The position numbers and the translations under genes are program-made. Of a stretch of DNA of 64,000 nucleotides, positions 12,040 to 23,150 are shown piece by piece. Positions within the stretch are counted from its first letter, which is position 1; every line of letters starts with the position of its first letter. Source of the stretch: Sipunculus nudus (Eukaryota; Annelida; Sipuncula; Golfingiida; Sipunculidae); contig CM049314.1 in assembly GCA_026874595.1 (NCBI GenBank), positions 61,607,300-61,671,299 of the forward strand, given 5' to 3'. A model generated the notes under the pieces. That model had not been told where the DNA came from, did not search any database, and saw nothing but the letters and a program-made list of their open reading frames with translations.

Positions 12040-12545
12040 CAAAACCTGCCTGCAATCTTCCCTTTTTCAGAGAGTAAGTAACCTGGTTAAGTAGTGTTTG
12101 TTATGACATCATATACAGATTAATACTGTGTGAAACATAAACGTAACACTTCAGGTTTGGGCTGAGGATCCCCTAGGTGTCCAATTAACTCCTCAGTAGA
12201 CAAAACAATTAGATCTGAATATCACAGAACACTGTACGTTTAACACAGTCCCGAAATTGTAAACCTGTGGGAGGCTGCAAATGGCCAACCATGATAACAC
12301 AAATGAAATCCTGTTTCCTTCTGTGGTTTCAGACTGCCTCGCTTTCTGTAGATGTGTTTATACGCTGATTAAAGGAAACAGAGGGTGGCAACTCGCGTTG
12401 GAGCCACAACATTTCTCAGCGTCTAAACACGAAGATTATCAGTAACGAGACCTGAAGGTAGCTGCCTGGTTGATACAGAGGGCCGTTCCACATGTTTGAC
12501 TCCAGGGCAGCTGGGTGGTCACTGCATGTGCTAGATAAGTAGCCT
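12040..12545. promoter_or_regulatory. Candidate regulatory island
   Basis: Unique, balanced-composition sequence with ATTAACTCCTCAG, ACGCTGATTAAAGG, GATTATCAG and CTAGATAAGTAG-type words, which look like homeodomain and GATA sites. No open frame of interest. It ends where the 34-bp minisatellite starts. Functional status is inferred from its look and is unproven. Confidence 0.3.
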
Positions 12546-12554
12546 AATAGAGAC

Positions 12555-12850
12555 ATGTACACACAGGTACTGAGAAAAGCTATCTATACACACAGGTACT
12601 GAGAAAAATTATCTACACACCAGTATTGAGAAAAGCTATCTACACAACAGTACTGAGAAAAGCTATATACAGTGATCCTGAGAAAAGTTATCTATTTAAG
12701 GATCCTGTGATAAAATTATGTACACACATTCTATGAAGCTATCCATGGACAGGTAACTTGTCCTGCAAAAGGCTGTCTACACAAATGGTTCTGTAGAAAG
12801 TTATTTACATTGGTTTTGTTAAAAGTTTTCTACATATGGTCCTGTGATGA
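12555..12850. repeat. Degenerate minisatellite, ~34-bp unit
   Basis: About eight units share the core ACTGAGAAAAGCTATCTACA. The first four are close to each other; the later ones (from about 12675) drift to GGATCCTGTGATAAAATTAT and GGTTCTGTAGAAAGTTATTT. The 5' to 3' decay suggests that recent expansion is limited to the left side. Confidence 0.8.
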
Positions 12851-13730
12851 GCCCTTTGAAAAAAAACTTAAACATTAAATTACTTTTTTTTCCCCCAAAT
12901 TTTATTTTAGATATGCATTCACCTTCACATTTCTATATGACCTTGTTTCCTGTGATGACTGTACTCTGTGCATGTACACACCATGGCTGCTCATATTTCA
13001 GTTTCTGCCCTTGTCTTGTAACAGCTGAGTGAACCAAACATATACAGAAGGCCTTCTTCAATTAGCACCCTGTGGGAAACACGAGTTTCCTGGAGCCAGG
13101 GGGAAACAGAGAAAACGGAGATTCCCTGGTGTGTGGCCCAACTCACACCTACTCTCCTAGCATATTCCATTTAAACTCTAGTCACCCTACTACCTTATAC
13201 AATCTTTGTTTTTTTTTCTGGAAATCTGTGTGGTTATTTGGACAAATACAGGGGATTCCCCAAACCTGTGTGCTATGCGCTTGCACCTCTACTTCAACAC
13301 CAACAAAATATGATCAAACAAATTATCAGTTTGGTATACATGCTGAAGACTCAGCCTCAATTTAATACAATCCAACAAATCATTAATCTGCAAATACCTG
13401 TCTGCTGCAAGCTATCTGGATCTCAATCAAGATATTTGAAATGTTCTTCAAATTGTCTGAAGTGTCATAATATAATGCTGCAATGTTACAATTCTAAATA
13501 GTACACTTACTGCTGTGCAAACTGATTCAATTCTATTAATATCTGGTACTGGGATAAGACATAGGATGATAGGTAAGGGGTTGAAAATGATCCCCGATTT
13601 TGATAAGACAATCAATGAAACAGTTATATAGTCACAGTAATACTGTGAAAACTATTAATCAAAACTATATATTTATACCCAGATTCACATGTTCCACAAA
13701 TTTTCTTGAAATATGAGGTACTGGATATAA
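12851..13730. other. Non-coding DNA
   Basis: Two overlapping plus-strand open frames (13072-13365 and 13238-13501) run through poly-T and show no domain or plausible composition, so they are not called as genes. No repeat was identified. Confidence 0.5.
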
Positions 13731-13734
13731 GATT

Positions 13735-14230
13735 TCTTTTATCCAGAGGGAACAATAAGTACATAGTATCTTTTGTACAACAGACATTGTCATCATGGAT
13801 ACAGTACCTTTAGTATATCACTCCCAGTATCTCTGGTGTACTGGAAACATAATGGACAATGACTTTATTATAGAATGACATGATGGGACCAGTGTCATTA
13901 AAACAGCAAGAACGTAATGAAAACTGTTTCTTAAGTATTACGAGAACATAATGCACATAATATCTTTATTATAGTGGGGAATGATGGAACCAGTATCATT
14001 AATACAGTAGGAACTTAATGGACATAAAATCTTTGCTCTAGTGGGAACATGATGGACTCGGTATTTTTGGAACATAATGTACATAGTATCAATGTTGTAG
14101 TGGGAACATAATGGACATTGTATCTTTAGTATTGTGGGAACATACTGTAATGGATATAATATATATGCTATAGTGGGAACATGATCATCATTGAGGGAAC
14201 TTAAACAAATGGACACAGTATATCCTTTAC
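13735..14230. repeat. Degenerate minisatellite, ~45-50-bp unit
   Basis: The core GGGAACATAATGGACATAG followed by TATCTTTATTATAGT recurs about nine times, e.g. near 13840, 13940, 13988, 14042, 14098 and 14136. The best copies are in the 3' half. The 92-codon minus-strand frame at 13938-14216 is a by-product of the repeat. Confidence 0.8.
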
Positions 14231-15884
14231 CTAACTAAAATCTTAGCACCCTGTAAGAAAATAAGGTAAATCTATACACAAATATTGTAAATTTTGGGTT
14301 TTATTAGCCCTCCGATATAAGCAAGTTAGAAATAATTAAATGATAGCTAGAGAAATGAACTGAGCTTTTGATAACAATCAATTATGCAATTAGCTGATAT
14401 ACACAATATAAGTAAAGCTCTCACACTGTGGATACCCACATGTCTGCCACATAAAAATCCCATGCTGAACGTGATCTGTGTCATTAGCCTATATCTAAGT
14501 AATCATTTATTTTGCAGACCTAACAAATTCCTGACATAGTATTACATAATGGTCCTGTGTGCATGGAGATTAATTAACAAATTCAGAGGTTGCATGTTTG
14601 TGTTATCTGATACAAAGCTCATTTTTTTTATGATATATGGCTGTTTCAGGTCACATGCAAGGGCCTATTATTTTCACACATTGTCTTAATATAGCATTAT
14701 ACAAACTCAGTGGTGCCAGAATCAAATGTGATACATCAACTGTGTTTAATTATTATCTTTGACACATTATTTATATAAAGTATTTTATTTTAATCCATTT
14801 AAATGTATTTAACATATCTTATAGATTCCTTTAATATGTTATACTATTACATCTGAATGTAGATACCATATATAAAGATAATATATAAGTTTTATTTTAT
14901 CAAAGATAAGATACTCATTAATATAAATAAAATTGTTTTGATTGAACGAGTTCAACAGGTGAAGCTTATTAAAACATACTTATACATTTTTCAAGAACAC
15001 ACCTGGAAATGGCTCCATATTCCCCCAAGATGTCCTTTTCTCAAGGATATTTTGGGGTGGAGGTCATTGCTCACCTCATTTCTTCCAGCCAGTTTTACAA
15101 AGAGTTGATTTTATGGACAATTGCTAAGGTTGTTCAAGCTTTCTTTATATTTTATTGACACTAGATATGTAGATATAGAAATTTTACATAAACATGCATC
15201 AAAGGGATCAAGAGCAAGCTACATAAGGCATATTTAACTATCTTCCGATTGTTTTTTTAAATGGTATAACATGGCAGTATTAAAATTTTTTTGAATATAT
15301 TAATTGGGAGTAAAGGCAGAAATGGGGAAAGTCGCACAGAAAATTTAATTAAGGTGTTTGGGCGAGCCTAGGTAAGTTTTGGATAAGAAAAGTAAGTACT
15401 TAGTAGATGAATAAACTGTTTGATTTATACCTGCTTTCTATGTTCTATGCACACAGCTTCATTCATTGGTTTGGTACAGCTATAACGGAGATCACCAGGC
15501 TACCTGTAGAGCAATTTGCTACAGGTATATTTAGTGGTAGGAATTTGTTCCTAGAACTGATATGGATATGTTCCAGTTTTACTACTTCCTGTCATTTTGT
15601 GTCCCACGTATGACCCAGCCAACCCTGCTTGATGTAAATACACTGGTACACCACTGGTCCCTCCCTGAGAGACTGACCATGCTTATCATACAACCTGTCA
15701 TCTCAAGTCTCTCAGTAAAATATTCATCCAGATGAATAGCTGGAACCCAGCAACATCTAGAAACCAGACAGCTTACTCTCTGGTGACCAACCCCCAAAAT
15801 TATCTATTTTTGAGTCAGATTTGAACTTACACCTAAAACTAGTCCAACTCAGCTCTAAGTCAGGCAAATTTTACCACTGGTAAT
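14231..15884. other. Non-coding DNA with a regulatory-looking segment
   Basis: About 14330-14600 is rich in TAAT-type words (AATAATTAAATGATAG, CAATTATGCAATTAGC, AGTAATCATTTATTTTG) and may be an enhancer-like island. The rest, 14600-15884, is AT-rich with no repeat end or credible frame. Confidence 0.35.
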
Positions 15885-16035
15885 GGTTACAATATTTATA
15901 TTAGGGGAAAATGATGAACTAGGAAGATCCAGAATCTTCTCAGGAAGAATGAGAGATGAGTTTCTCATTTTTCCTGAGAAGTTTCTGGATATTCCAAGAT
16001 TCTCTACTGTTCTCCAACATATATTATCTACATAT
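15885..16035. repeat. Long inverted repeat / fold-back hairpin
   Basis: The core arms are 15919-15954 and 15963-15998, matching at 32 of 36 positions around an 8-base loop; the arm begins CTAGGAAGATCCAGAATC. Weaker symmetry reaches outward to about 15885 and 16035. Opposite-strand open frames here (15883-16083 plus, 15855-16046 minus) encode similar peptides only because the DNA is palindromic. No target duplication was found, so I cannot say if it is a tiny MITE, an inverted duplication or a functional RNA hairpin. Confidence 0.85.
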
Positions 16036-16820
16036 GAAACATTCATTATTAATTTTGATGATGATAATAAAGATAATGATTAAGGGACACCAAAAAGGCC
16101 CTGCAAACCTAATATGTATGATCCTAAAGGTATGCTGGTATATGTTTTGTTATACCACTTATCTCCAAAAGTGCAACCAAACATGAACAAAATAGAACAT
16201 TAATGACATATTTATGTAAGCTTGCCTGTAGTTCCCAGGTCATATTGATATTTAGAGACCTCCATTATTTAGCGTGCTCCTGGTCAATGCTATTAATATC
16301 TGGAAGGTAATCAACCATTACAGGACAAATTATTTTGCCTCCAAGAGGCAGGCATATACCAATAATGATTGATCTGCTGCAGGGAATAATAACTTATCCC
16401 TAAGGATAGTTAAAGCATATGGGATATAAATAGAGACATATATTTCATTAATTTTGCTACAAGATTCGGGCCTAAAATGCTCTTAATTATTGGTCATACA
16501 GTTTTATGGCATTAATTAACCAATCAAACTATGCTCTTAAATTATTAGCTACATTACAGGCAATTATTTAATTACAATGCATTCAACTTATACCAAATGG
16601 CTTTACAAATTAATTCAGGCCTTCATTGCAGCAAATATTGTACTTGTAATGCATGGTTTAGTGTATATTAAGTGTATACTCAAAAGGATTATAATGGATC
16701 AAATTACATGCTTTTACCGACCTACCTACACATTATCTGACCTTGTTAAACAAATGTGTACCACTACTGTATGATCTTGACACTTTGGTCATTTCTTGAA
16801 CAGAGCTGTGAAATATATAA
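16036..16820. other. Non-coding DNA with a regulatory-looking segment
   Basis: About 16250-16580 is dense in homeodomain-like words (GATTGATC, CATTAATT, GGCATTAATTAACC, AATTATTTAATTAC) and includes TGCCTCCAAGAGGCA, a 6-bp stem with a 3-base loop. No repeats were detected in it. The remainder shows nothing. Confidence 0.35.
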
Positions 16821-18475
16821 CTAGAATGCGGGTAGTCGACAAGCAACTACGTGTATCCGCCAAAATCAGAGTAGGAGGGGTGAAGTGAGGCATGGATTGA
16901 GTGGCACAGGGAAATAGAGTTACATGTGTTACATATTAGAATGGATCTCTGCCACATAAACATGATTGTAGGTGACGCCACCTATTATTTTAATGAGAAA
17001 CTATCCAAGATGTATACACATGCAAAATTTCATGTGGAAAAGTCAAACCACTGCAGAGATATGTGATTTTATCCCACAGCAGACAAACAGATGGATGCTG
17101 TTCAAAAATGGCTGCAGGTGGCGCCACCATTTTTGTGTATGTTATAAAGATATCCAAGGGCTACATTTGTGTAATTTTTTTTCCTGATTGGTCAAACGAG
17201 TCCGGAGATATAAGCATTAATGTCTGCAGCATGAACGTGAATGTAGGTGGCGCCACCTGTCATAAAATCAAGAAAGCTATGGGGGACATATACGCATGCC
17301 GAATTTCAGGTAATTTGGTCAAACCACTGCAGAGATACGAGTGATTTTAACCCAAAGCAGACAAACTGATGGAAGCAGTGCAAAAATGGCTGAAGGTGGC
17401 GCCACCATTTTTGTGTATGTTATAAAGCTATCCAATTAAGGGCTACATTTGTGTAAAGATTTTTTCCTGATCCGTCAAATGGTTCCCGAGATATGAGCTT
17501 GGATGTCTGCAGTGTTAACATGAATGTAGGTGGCGCCACCTGTCATAAAATCAAGAAAGCTGTCCAATATGTATACACATGCAAAATTTCAGGTCGATAA
17601 GTCCAACCAATGCACAGATATGAGTGTTTTTATCCCAAGGCAGATGAACAGATTGACGCTGTGCAAAAATCAAAGAAAATGCAGTTTGAAAAAAAATAAA
17701 CAAATGATGACTGATGACTGATTATTTGCAAAAAACTTGGTGCTGCTAGCTCCTGCCAATTTTGAGATAGGTATGGTTAACTAGAGACGACGCACTGATG
17801 CACGATGGACAATGCAGCAACATTGCATAAGCTCACAGGTTCGCTCAAAATCTGATAATTTTTTAGATGACAAATCTTTTGCAAATAAAAAATTGTAATG
17901 CTAGCTCCTGCCCTTTTTGAGATAGCTATGACGCACGACGGACGATGGAAGACGCCACACCATTGCATAAGCTCACAGATTTACTAAAAAGTTTCTTAAA
18001 ACAGGTGAAAGATATAGTTCCAATAATCTGGGAATTCTGCATGTATACGCATGCCGAATTTTAGGTGAATCAGTGAAACCACTGCAGAGATATGAGTGAT
18101 TTTAACCCAAGGCAAATGAACAGATGGACACTGTGCAAACATGGTTCCAGGTGGCACCACCTTTTTTTGTGTATGTTATAAAGCTATCCCAGGGCTACAT
18201 TGGTGTAAAAAAAATTTTCCTGATCGGTCAAACGGTTCCCGAGATATGTGGGTTTATGTGTGGAAACAGACACACAAATGGACGCTGGGCACAGAGGAAA
18301 GGTCAGAGGTCAAGGTCACTTGGTTAGGCACCAGTTCACACATGACCTGATAATTTGTGTAGGTTTCTGTCCAGTAGTCTCAGAGGATTTCTCCGGAAAC
18401 GAATGCAGCGGCAGTGGCGGAACCCGGTCAAAAACATAGTATCCGCAAAACTTTGTTTTGGCGGATATAATTATA
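16821..18475 (+). mobile_element. 1.65-kb modular element with palindrome-bearing monomers
   Basis: The 5' end CTAGAATGCGGGTAG is followed by TATCCGCCAAAA (about 16854). The 3' end is a hairpin, TATCCGCAAAAC / GTTTTGGCGGATA with a 3-base loop (18441-18468), then TATAATT. The 5' and 3' motifs are thus inverted copies. Inside, six palindromes (16969, 17115, 17244, 17393, 17526, 18148) are spaced 129-148 bp, in a two-monomer unit of about 277 bp. Monomers carry AAATTTCAGGT, CCACTGCAGAGATAT and CCTGATCGGTCAAACGG. At 17640-17990 two tandem 3' tails of a different class (GCATAAGCTCACAG, 142 bp apart) are embedded, so the element is chimeric or nested. No coding sequence is seen. Confidence 0.7.
18441..18468 (+). 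other. 3' terminal hairpin of the 16.8-18.5 kb element
   Basis: TATCCGCAAAAC pairs with GTTTTGGCGGATA, with one bulged base and a TTT loop. A terminal hairpin of this kind acts as the transposition terminator in Helitron-type elements; that role is inferred here. Confidence 0.7.
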
Positions 18476-18484
18476 ACTTAACAC

Positions 18485-19020
18485 CAGTTTTGTAGTCAAG
18501 TCCACATATTCTGACTCTAATCCCAATTAAGTATAGGCCATCTAAGTCCAATTAAATCTAAGTGCCAGAGGTTTGAGTCCAAACTGAGTCAACCTTTTTT
18601 GAGTCAAAGTCATTTGGATTCCAAGTCTGGGTCCATTAAAAAAATATAAATTGGATATTGTGATATTTTCATGTGTATTTTTGCTTGTTTACACATTTGT
18701 TTGAACACATTTAGATCTTGATGAAGAGCTGAACCTTTATTATATATTATCATTTTTTTGTAATGTGCATTCTGTAACAAGATCACATATTTGTAAATCT
18801 CTTTATATAGCATATTATAACAGAGTTTGTTCTACTGGACTGATTCTACTGGACTAGAGTGATTTCTTGAGTCCTATATGCCCCAGAGTCTCCGTAGAAG
18901 TCTGATTCAAGATCCTTGAGTGTAAGCAAAGTCCTTATAATGCCTGAGCCAAAAAAGACTTAAGTCTGGCATTGAGTCCAATTCTGGACATGAGTCTTAT
19001 ATCATTGCTGCACTCAAGAC
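18485..19020. repeat. GAGTC/GACTC-word repeat, possible fold-back element
   Basis: Words such as AAGTCCA, GAGTCCAAACTGAGTC and TTGAGTCAAAGTC fill 18490-18640. Similar words (TTGAGTCC, AGACTTAAGTCT, ATTGAGTCC, ATGAGTCTTAT) fill 18860-19020, and a plainer AT-rich core lies between. TACTGGACT is directly repeated near 18833-18855. The two arms are loosely complementary, but I could not define clean ends. Confidence 0.55.
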
Positions 19021-20340
19021 TAATGAATACATGCAATGAAAAGGCAATGGTATCACAGGATTACAATACAACCAAACAGGACTTTATTATTTTTCTCAGC
19101 TCAGGTTAGATGTTATGAAGGAAAAAGGACCAACTAGAAATATGCATTCTCTGGAATGCAGGCCTCCGCCATGTGCGCAGTCCTTTATATGGGGTACTCT
19201 GAAACCCATGTTCTCATTCACTTATTTGCCAATAATCCCAGCTTCATTGGTGCATAAGTTCCGCAACAAGTGTTTGCATTCACTTATTCGGCCTGTATTC
19301 CAATCCCAATATGTCCATTCCTTCATATTTGACTGCACAATTGTGGATATTCATGGAAGTCCTTCCTGGATCCAGATCATGATCCAGGCCCACACCAGAA
19401 TTAAACTGAATTTACATTTGCCCTGAAAATTTCATGGGATTCTGTTCATGACTGCATGATTTATGTTGTGAAAAAAACCTACACACAACAACACACACAC
19501 ATTAACAGGAAGGAACACAAAGCCTCCTGGCAGAAAAAATAAGGAAAGAATAGAAACCAAGTAAGAAATAAAGAGAAAATATAAATCTATGGACAAATAA
19601 AGAAATAAAATGTCCACAAATTAAGAAACGAAAAAGAAACCTATAAAGTGAAAAGAAAAGTGAAGAAAAACTGAGAAATGAAGGAACGGGGAAAAAACCC
19701 AGAGACAGGCAGATAGAAATTACCCATAGACAGCTAGACAGACACACAAGATGTCTAGGACATTGCAGCCAGGTGGAGGCTGGCTCCAAGGCTGTTCCAG
19801 CACGGAAGGCTGCAATCTTCACTTCAGAGATACAGGTGGGGTGATGGATCAAAACAATAATTTTTCACCATTCACCTGACATCACCTCCAATGACCTCTA
19901 ATTGATCAAGAATCTGAGAAGAAAGTCCCCAAAATGCTCCAGGCTACAAGATCACATCAACCCTCATCAACTGCAAGTTCCAGAAAAGTTGTTTTGTATA
20001 CCATGAGACAGCCCTAGAGACTGCAAGTCCTTTGCTTGATGTTATAATGATGTGTAAACAAGTATCCTTTTCCAAAACAAAATCTGGGTTTTCTCTGAGC
20101 ATCTGTTACTGACGCTGTATAAACAAATACCTGATGTCTGATCCACCTGGTATCAGCATTACTGTAAAGATTCCAAACATTTTTTTTGGTTGACAACAGT
20201 TATTGGAGTACTAAGTAAGATGGCATATAATATATCACATCACTGCAAGAAGCAAATTACAACACATGGTAAGATAATCAGTAACACTATCTATGAATGG
20301 TTTTGGTTCTTCTGAAAGAGAGTTACCATCTTTGTGATAA
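19021..20340. other. Non-coding DNA, A-rich tract
   Basis: A short (CA)n at about 19470-19500 and an A/G-rich tract at 19540-19690 are the only visible features. The minus-strand frames of 60-116 codons here follow the A-rich tract and lack any domain. Confidence 0.5.
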
Positions 20341-20341
20341 C

Positions 20342-20343
20342 TG

Positions 20344-20425
<82 letters not shown>
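20342..20425. repeat. (AAT)n-(ATT)n palindromic microsatellite
   Basis: About 11 AAT units pass directly into about 15 ATT units, so the tract is self-complementary and could form a long cruciform. Degenerate AT-rich copies continue to about 20490, up to the 5' end of the next element. Confidence 0.9.
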
Positions 20426-20894
20426 TGATAATTAATATTAATAATAATTATTATTAGTTAATATAATAATGAATAACAATAAAAATAATTAATAACAAGG
20501 GACCTATGGGTCACGACGCTCAGCTGTTATATATGATAAAAAAATATTATTTAGAAATGAGGCACATGCTGGTTTTGTGTGGTAATAAATTTATATAAGC
20601 TGTATTATGAGTTGTTGTTGTTTAGCTTATGTATGATTTTGATAGTACCTTTGGAGACAGGGAAGAGGATTGATTTCATTTATTTTATTAACAAACGGAG
20701 TACTATTGTCACACAGATTTTGATTTGGCCATATAACTTATAAGCAGTACAATAATATAAGAGTTTAACTATTTATTAAAAAAAATTACAAATATTGTCC
20801 CAAATATAATTTTTATAAAAAATAATAAGAGAATCATATGATTTTTTTAAATGAAATATAACTGATATGATTATTAAAATAATATTAAAGAATA

Positions 20895-20918
20895 TATTCA
20901 TGAATGCATTCATGAATA
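20895..20918. other. Perfect 24-bp palindrome of ATTCATGAAT words
   Basis: TATTCATGAATG is followed at once by its exact inverse complement. Just downstream a second inverted repeat, TGAAAGTAT (20924-20932) and ATACTTTCA (20949-20957), has a 16-base spacer. It lies inside the left part of the mobile element. ATGAAT/ATTCAT words are POU-type half-sites in general knowledge; use here is unproven. Confidence 0.9.
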
Positions 20919-23036
20919 CATTTTGAAAGTATTTGCACGAGTATTCATATACTTTCATTTTTACCTGAATTCCTATTCTTTATGCAAGAAACATATAATG
21001 GAGTACATAATCATATTCGTATTTAAATACAATTACAAAGTATTCACACCATGTCTGGTATTTATTCAGTTTCACCAACCAATGATGTTGAGAATCCAGA
21101 ATATACAAAATTCACACATTTAAATAATGATCATAAGTACCTGGTTTTATGGCTTTTATTTATAATAAAAAATAACTGTAAAAAATTCATTTTGGACCAA
21201 TTTCACATCAATGTACACACTAGACACAGTAGGAATCTAGATTAATATTATCAACTGCATCTTTGTCTATCATTAATTTCCTTCATATGATCCCTAATGA
21301 TTAGTAATGAATAATATGATTTACTTCTTTATCATTTAAATTGAACTGAAAAATGCCATAGGTGACTGCATGGTGTTATTTGGAATATTTGACATTCTAC
21401 CCATCGATACAAGATTCTTATATCATCAGGAACTGCAAGTTAATTTCCTGTTATTATAAACTAACAAATTCCTTTTCTATTTTTCTTTAATTTGTTATTA
21501 AAAACCAATAAAAATTTATTAATTTATTGTTTATTGTTATGTTGTTGGTTAAAACTACTAGATGAGTTGGGTTGGACACCTGGATCAACTGTGGCTGGCC
21601 ATAAGCTGCCTGGATTCCTGTATGCCTCGCCTCAAGCGTGCATAATTTGATGAAAGGTCAACAAGGTCAACATACAGGTGACTCAAGAGGGGCTGGAGAG
21701 AGCCAAAGTCTGACAGGGTCTCATAAAAAACATTTATAAAAGCTACAATTTTTGGCCAATTTCTTTCAGCTTTCTAAACTAAAAAGCTGAAATCCTAATG
21801 TGTGCATGATATGAAAATTATATCAACAGTGCTCACAGGACACAAACGTGCCATGGTCACAGTTGGGCAAAATTTAAGGTACTAATTTTATATTTATACT
21901 AATAACTTATAAAATTTGAAAAATTCAGAACTAATTTTGGGTATTCAATTGAATCTTGATTAAATAATGTTACATCCCTGACAAAAAAATCTCTAGCTTC
22001 AGCAATGCCCTTGTTAAGGGAGTAAATATATTTCTTGATTTTTTACAAAGTGCATTATGTTTGGGCCCATAACCTAAAACAATTACGCAATACTGACATC
22101 ATTCTGGCATGTGCATAGAGAATGAAAAATATGTATCTTATTTATGATTAAAGTCAGATCAGTGGTTTTGATATTAGGCAGTCTTGAAGTGTAACAATGG
22201 GTTTTTAATGGAAAAATGAAGTTTTTCATTAATATCTCAAAGGTATTAAGTCCTAGTGACCAAATTCTTGGCATGGTAGGGGATTTTGGAGACATCTAAC
22301 TGTATGCTGAATTTAAGGAACTAAAAGCTGAAGCTGGGGAGCTGAGCTCTTGCAAACTGCATAACACTAGCTTGATGTAAACAATATGTTACATGGTGCT
22401 TGAAAACTTATTAAAATTTACAGTTATTGATCAACTTGTTTCAAATTTTTGGTGTTAACAGTTGAAATGCTAACAAAAACATGCTGTGAAAATTAAATCC
22501 ACAGTACTTACAGGAAAAAAACGTGCCATGGTCAAAGTTGGGCAAAATTTAAGGTACCAATTTTTTATTTTTATTAATATTTTAGAAAATTTAAAAGATT
22601 TTCATCTAATTTTGGGTGTACAATTTAATTTTGATTAATTAAAGTTATATTACTGGAAAAAAGGTCGAAAGCTTTAACATTTTTTGTGTTAAGTGATCAA
22701 ATATCTTTCCTGATTTTTTACAAAATGCATTATGTTTGGGCCCATAACTTTTTTAAATTAAATAATACAGACATAATTTCTGGCATGTACATAGGAACTA
22801 TATAGAGGAATATTTATGGTAAATATGAGGAAAAACAGATGAGTGGTTTTGATATTAGGCAGTCCTGAAGTGTGAAAATAGGTTTTTAATAAAAAATTGA
22901 GGTTTTTCCTTAATTTCATAAAGGAACGAAGTTGCAAAGACCCAGTTTTCGGCTTGGTAGGAGATCTTGGGGACATCTAACATTATGCCGAATTTTGGAT
23001 TCCTAGGTCTTACGGTTTCAAAACGTGCCACATCTA

Positions 23037-23097
23037 CGGACGGACGGACGGACGGACGGACGGACGGACGGACGGACAGACGGACGGACGACGGACA
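23037..23097. repeat. (GACG)n tetranucleotide tract
   Basis: About 14 mostly perfect GACG units precede the terminal hairpin of the element. The minus-strand frame over it (22855-23106) has a Ser-Val-Arg-Pro repeat that is an artefact of the tract. Confidence 0.95.
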
Positions 23098-23112
23098 ATG
23101 GACCACGACTAT

Positions 23113-23141
23113 AGCTCAGATGACTTATAGTCAGCTGAGCT
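23113..23141. other. 3' terminal hairpin of the 20.5-23.15 kb element
   Basis: AGCTCAG and TGACT pair with AGTCA and CTGAGCT around a 3-base loop, with only single-base interruptions. It is the longest terminal stem in the window. It is followed by TAATAAAAAA, like the CTAAAAA end at 7465. Confidence 0.9.
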
Positions 23142-23150
23142 AATAAAAAA

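Larger units (their letters stand above)
20495..23150 (+). mobile_element. 2.65-kb modular element with two ~675-bp tandem units
   Basis: The 5' end ACAAGGGACCTATGGGTC is followed by GCTCAGCTG (20518-20526). The 3' end has its inverse, CAGCTGAGC (23132-23140), within a near-perfect 29-base palindrome (23113-23141), then TAATAAAAAA. A (GACG)n run at 23037-23097 precedes the hairpin. Two 675-bp units are marked by CCATGGTCACAGTTGGGC (21851) and its copy at 22526, by GCATTATGTTTGGGCCC (22052, 22727) and by GACATCTAAC (22291, 22972). The left third (20530-21550) is AT-rich and not repeated. No transposase or Rep frame is present, so it would need helper proteins in trans. Confidence 0.75.

Noticed and set aside
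13938-14216. Cys/Pro-bearing repeat protein on the minus strand
   Set aside because: It tracks the 45-50-bp minisatellite; frame and composition follow the DNA repeat.
15883-16083. Opposite-strand frames encoding similar peptides, as if a duplicated gene
   Set aside because: The similarity comes from the DNA palindrome itself.
22855-23106. Minus-strand frame with Ser-Val-Arg-Pro repeat, looking like a basic repeat protein
   Set aside because: It is the translation of the (GACG)n tract before a mobile-element hairpin.
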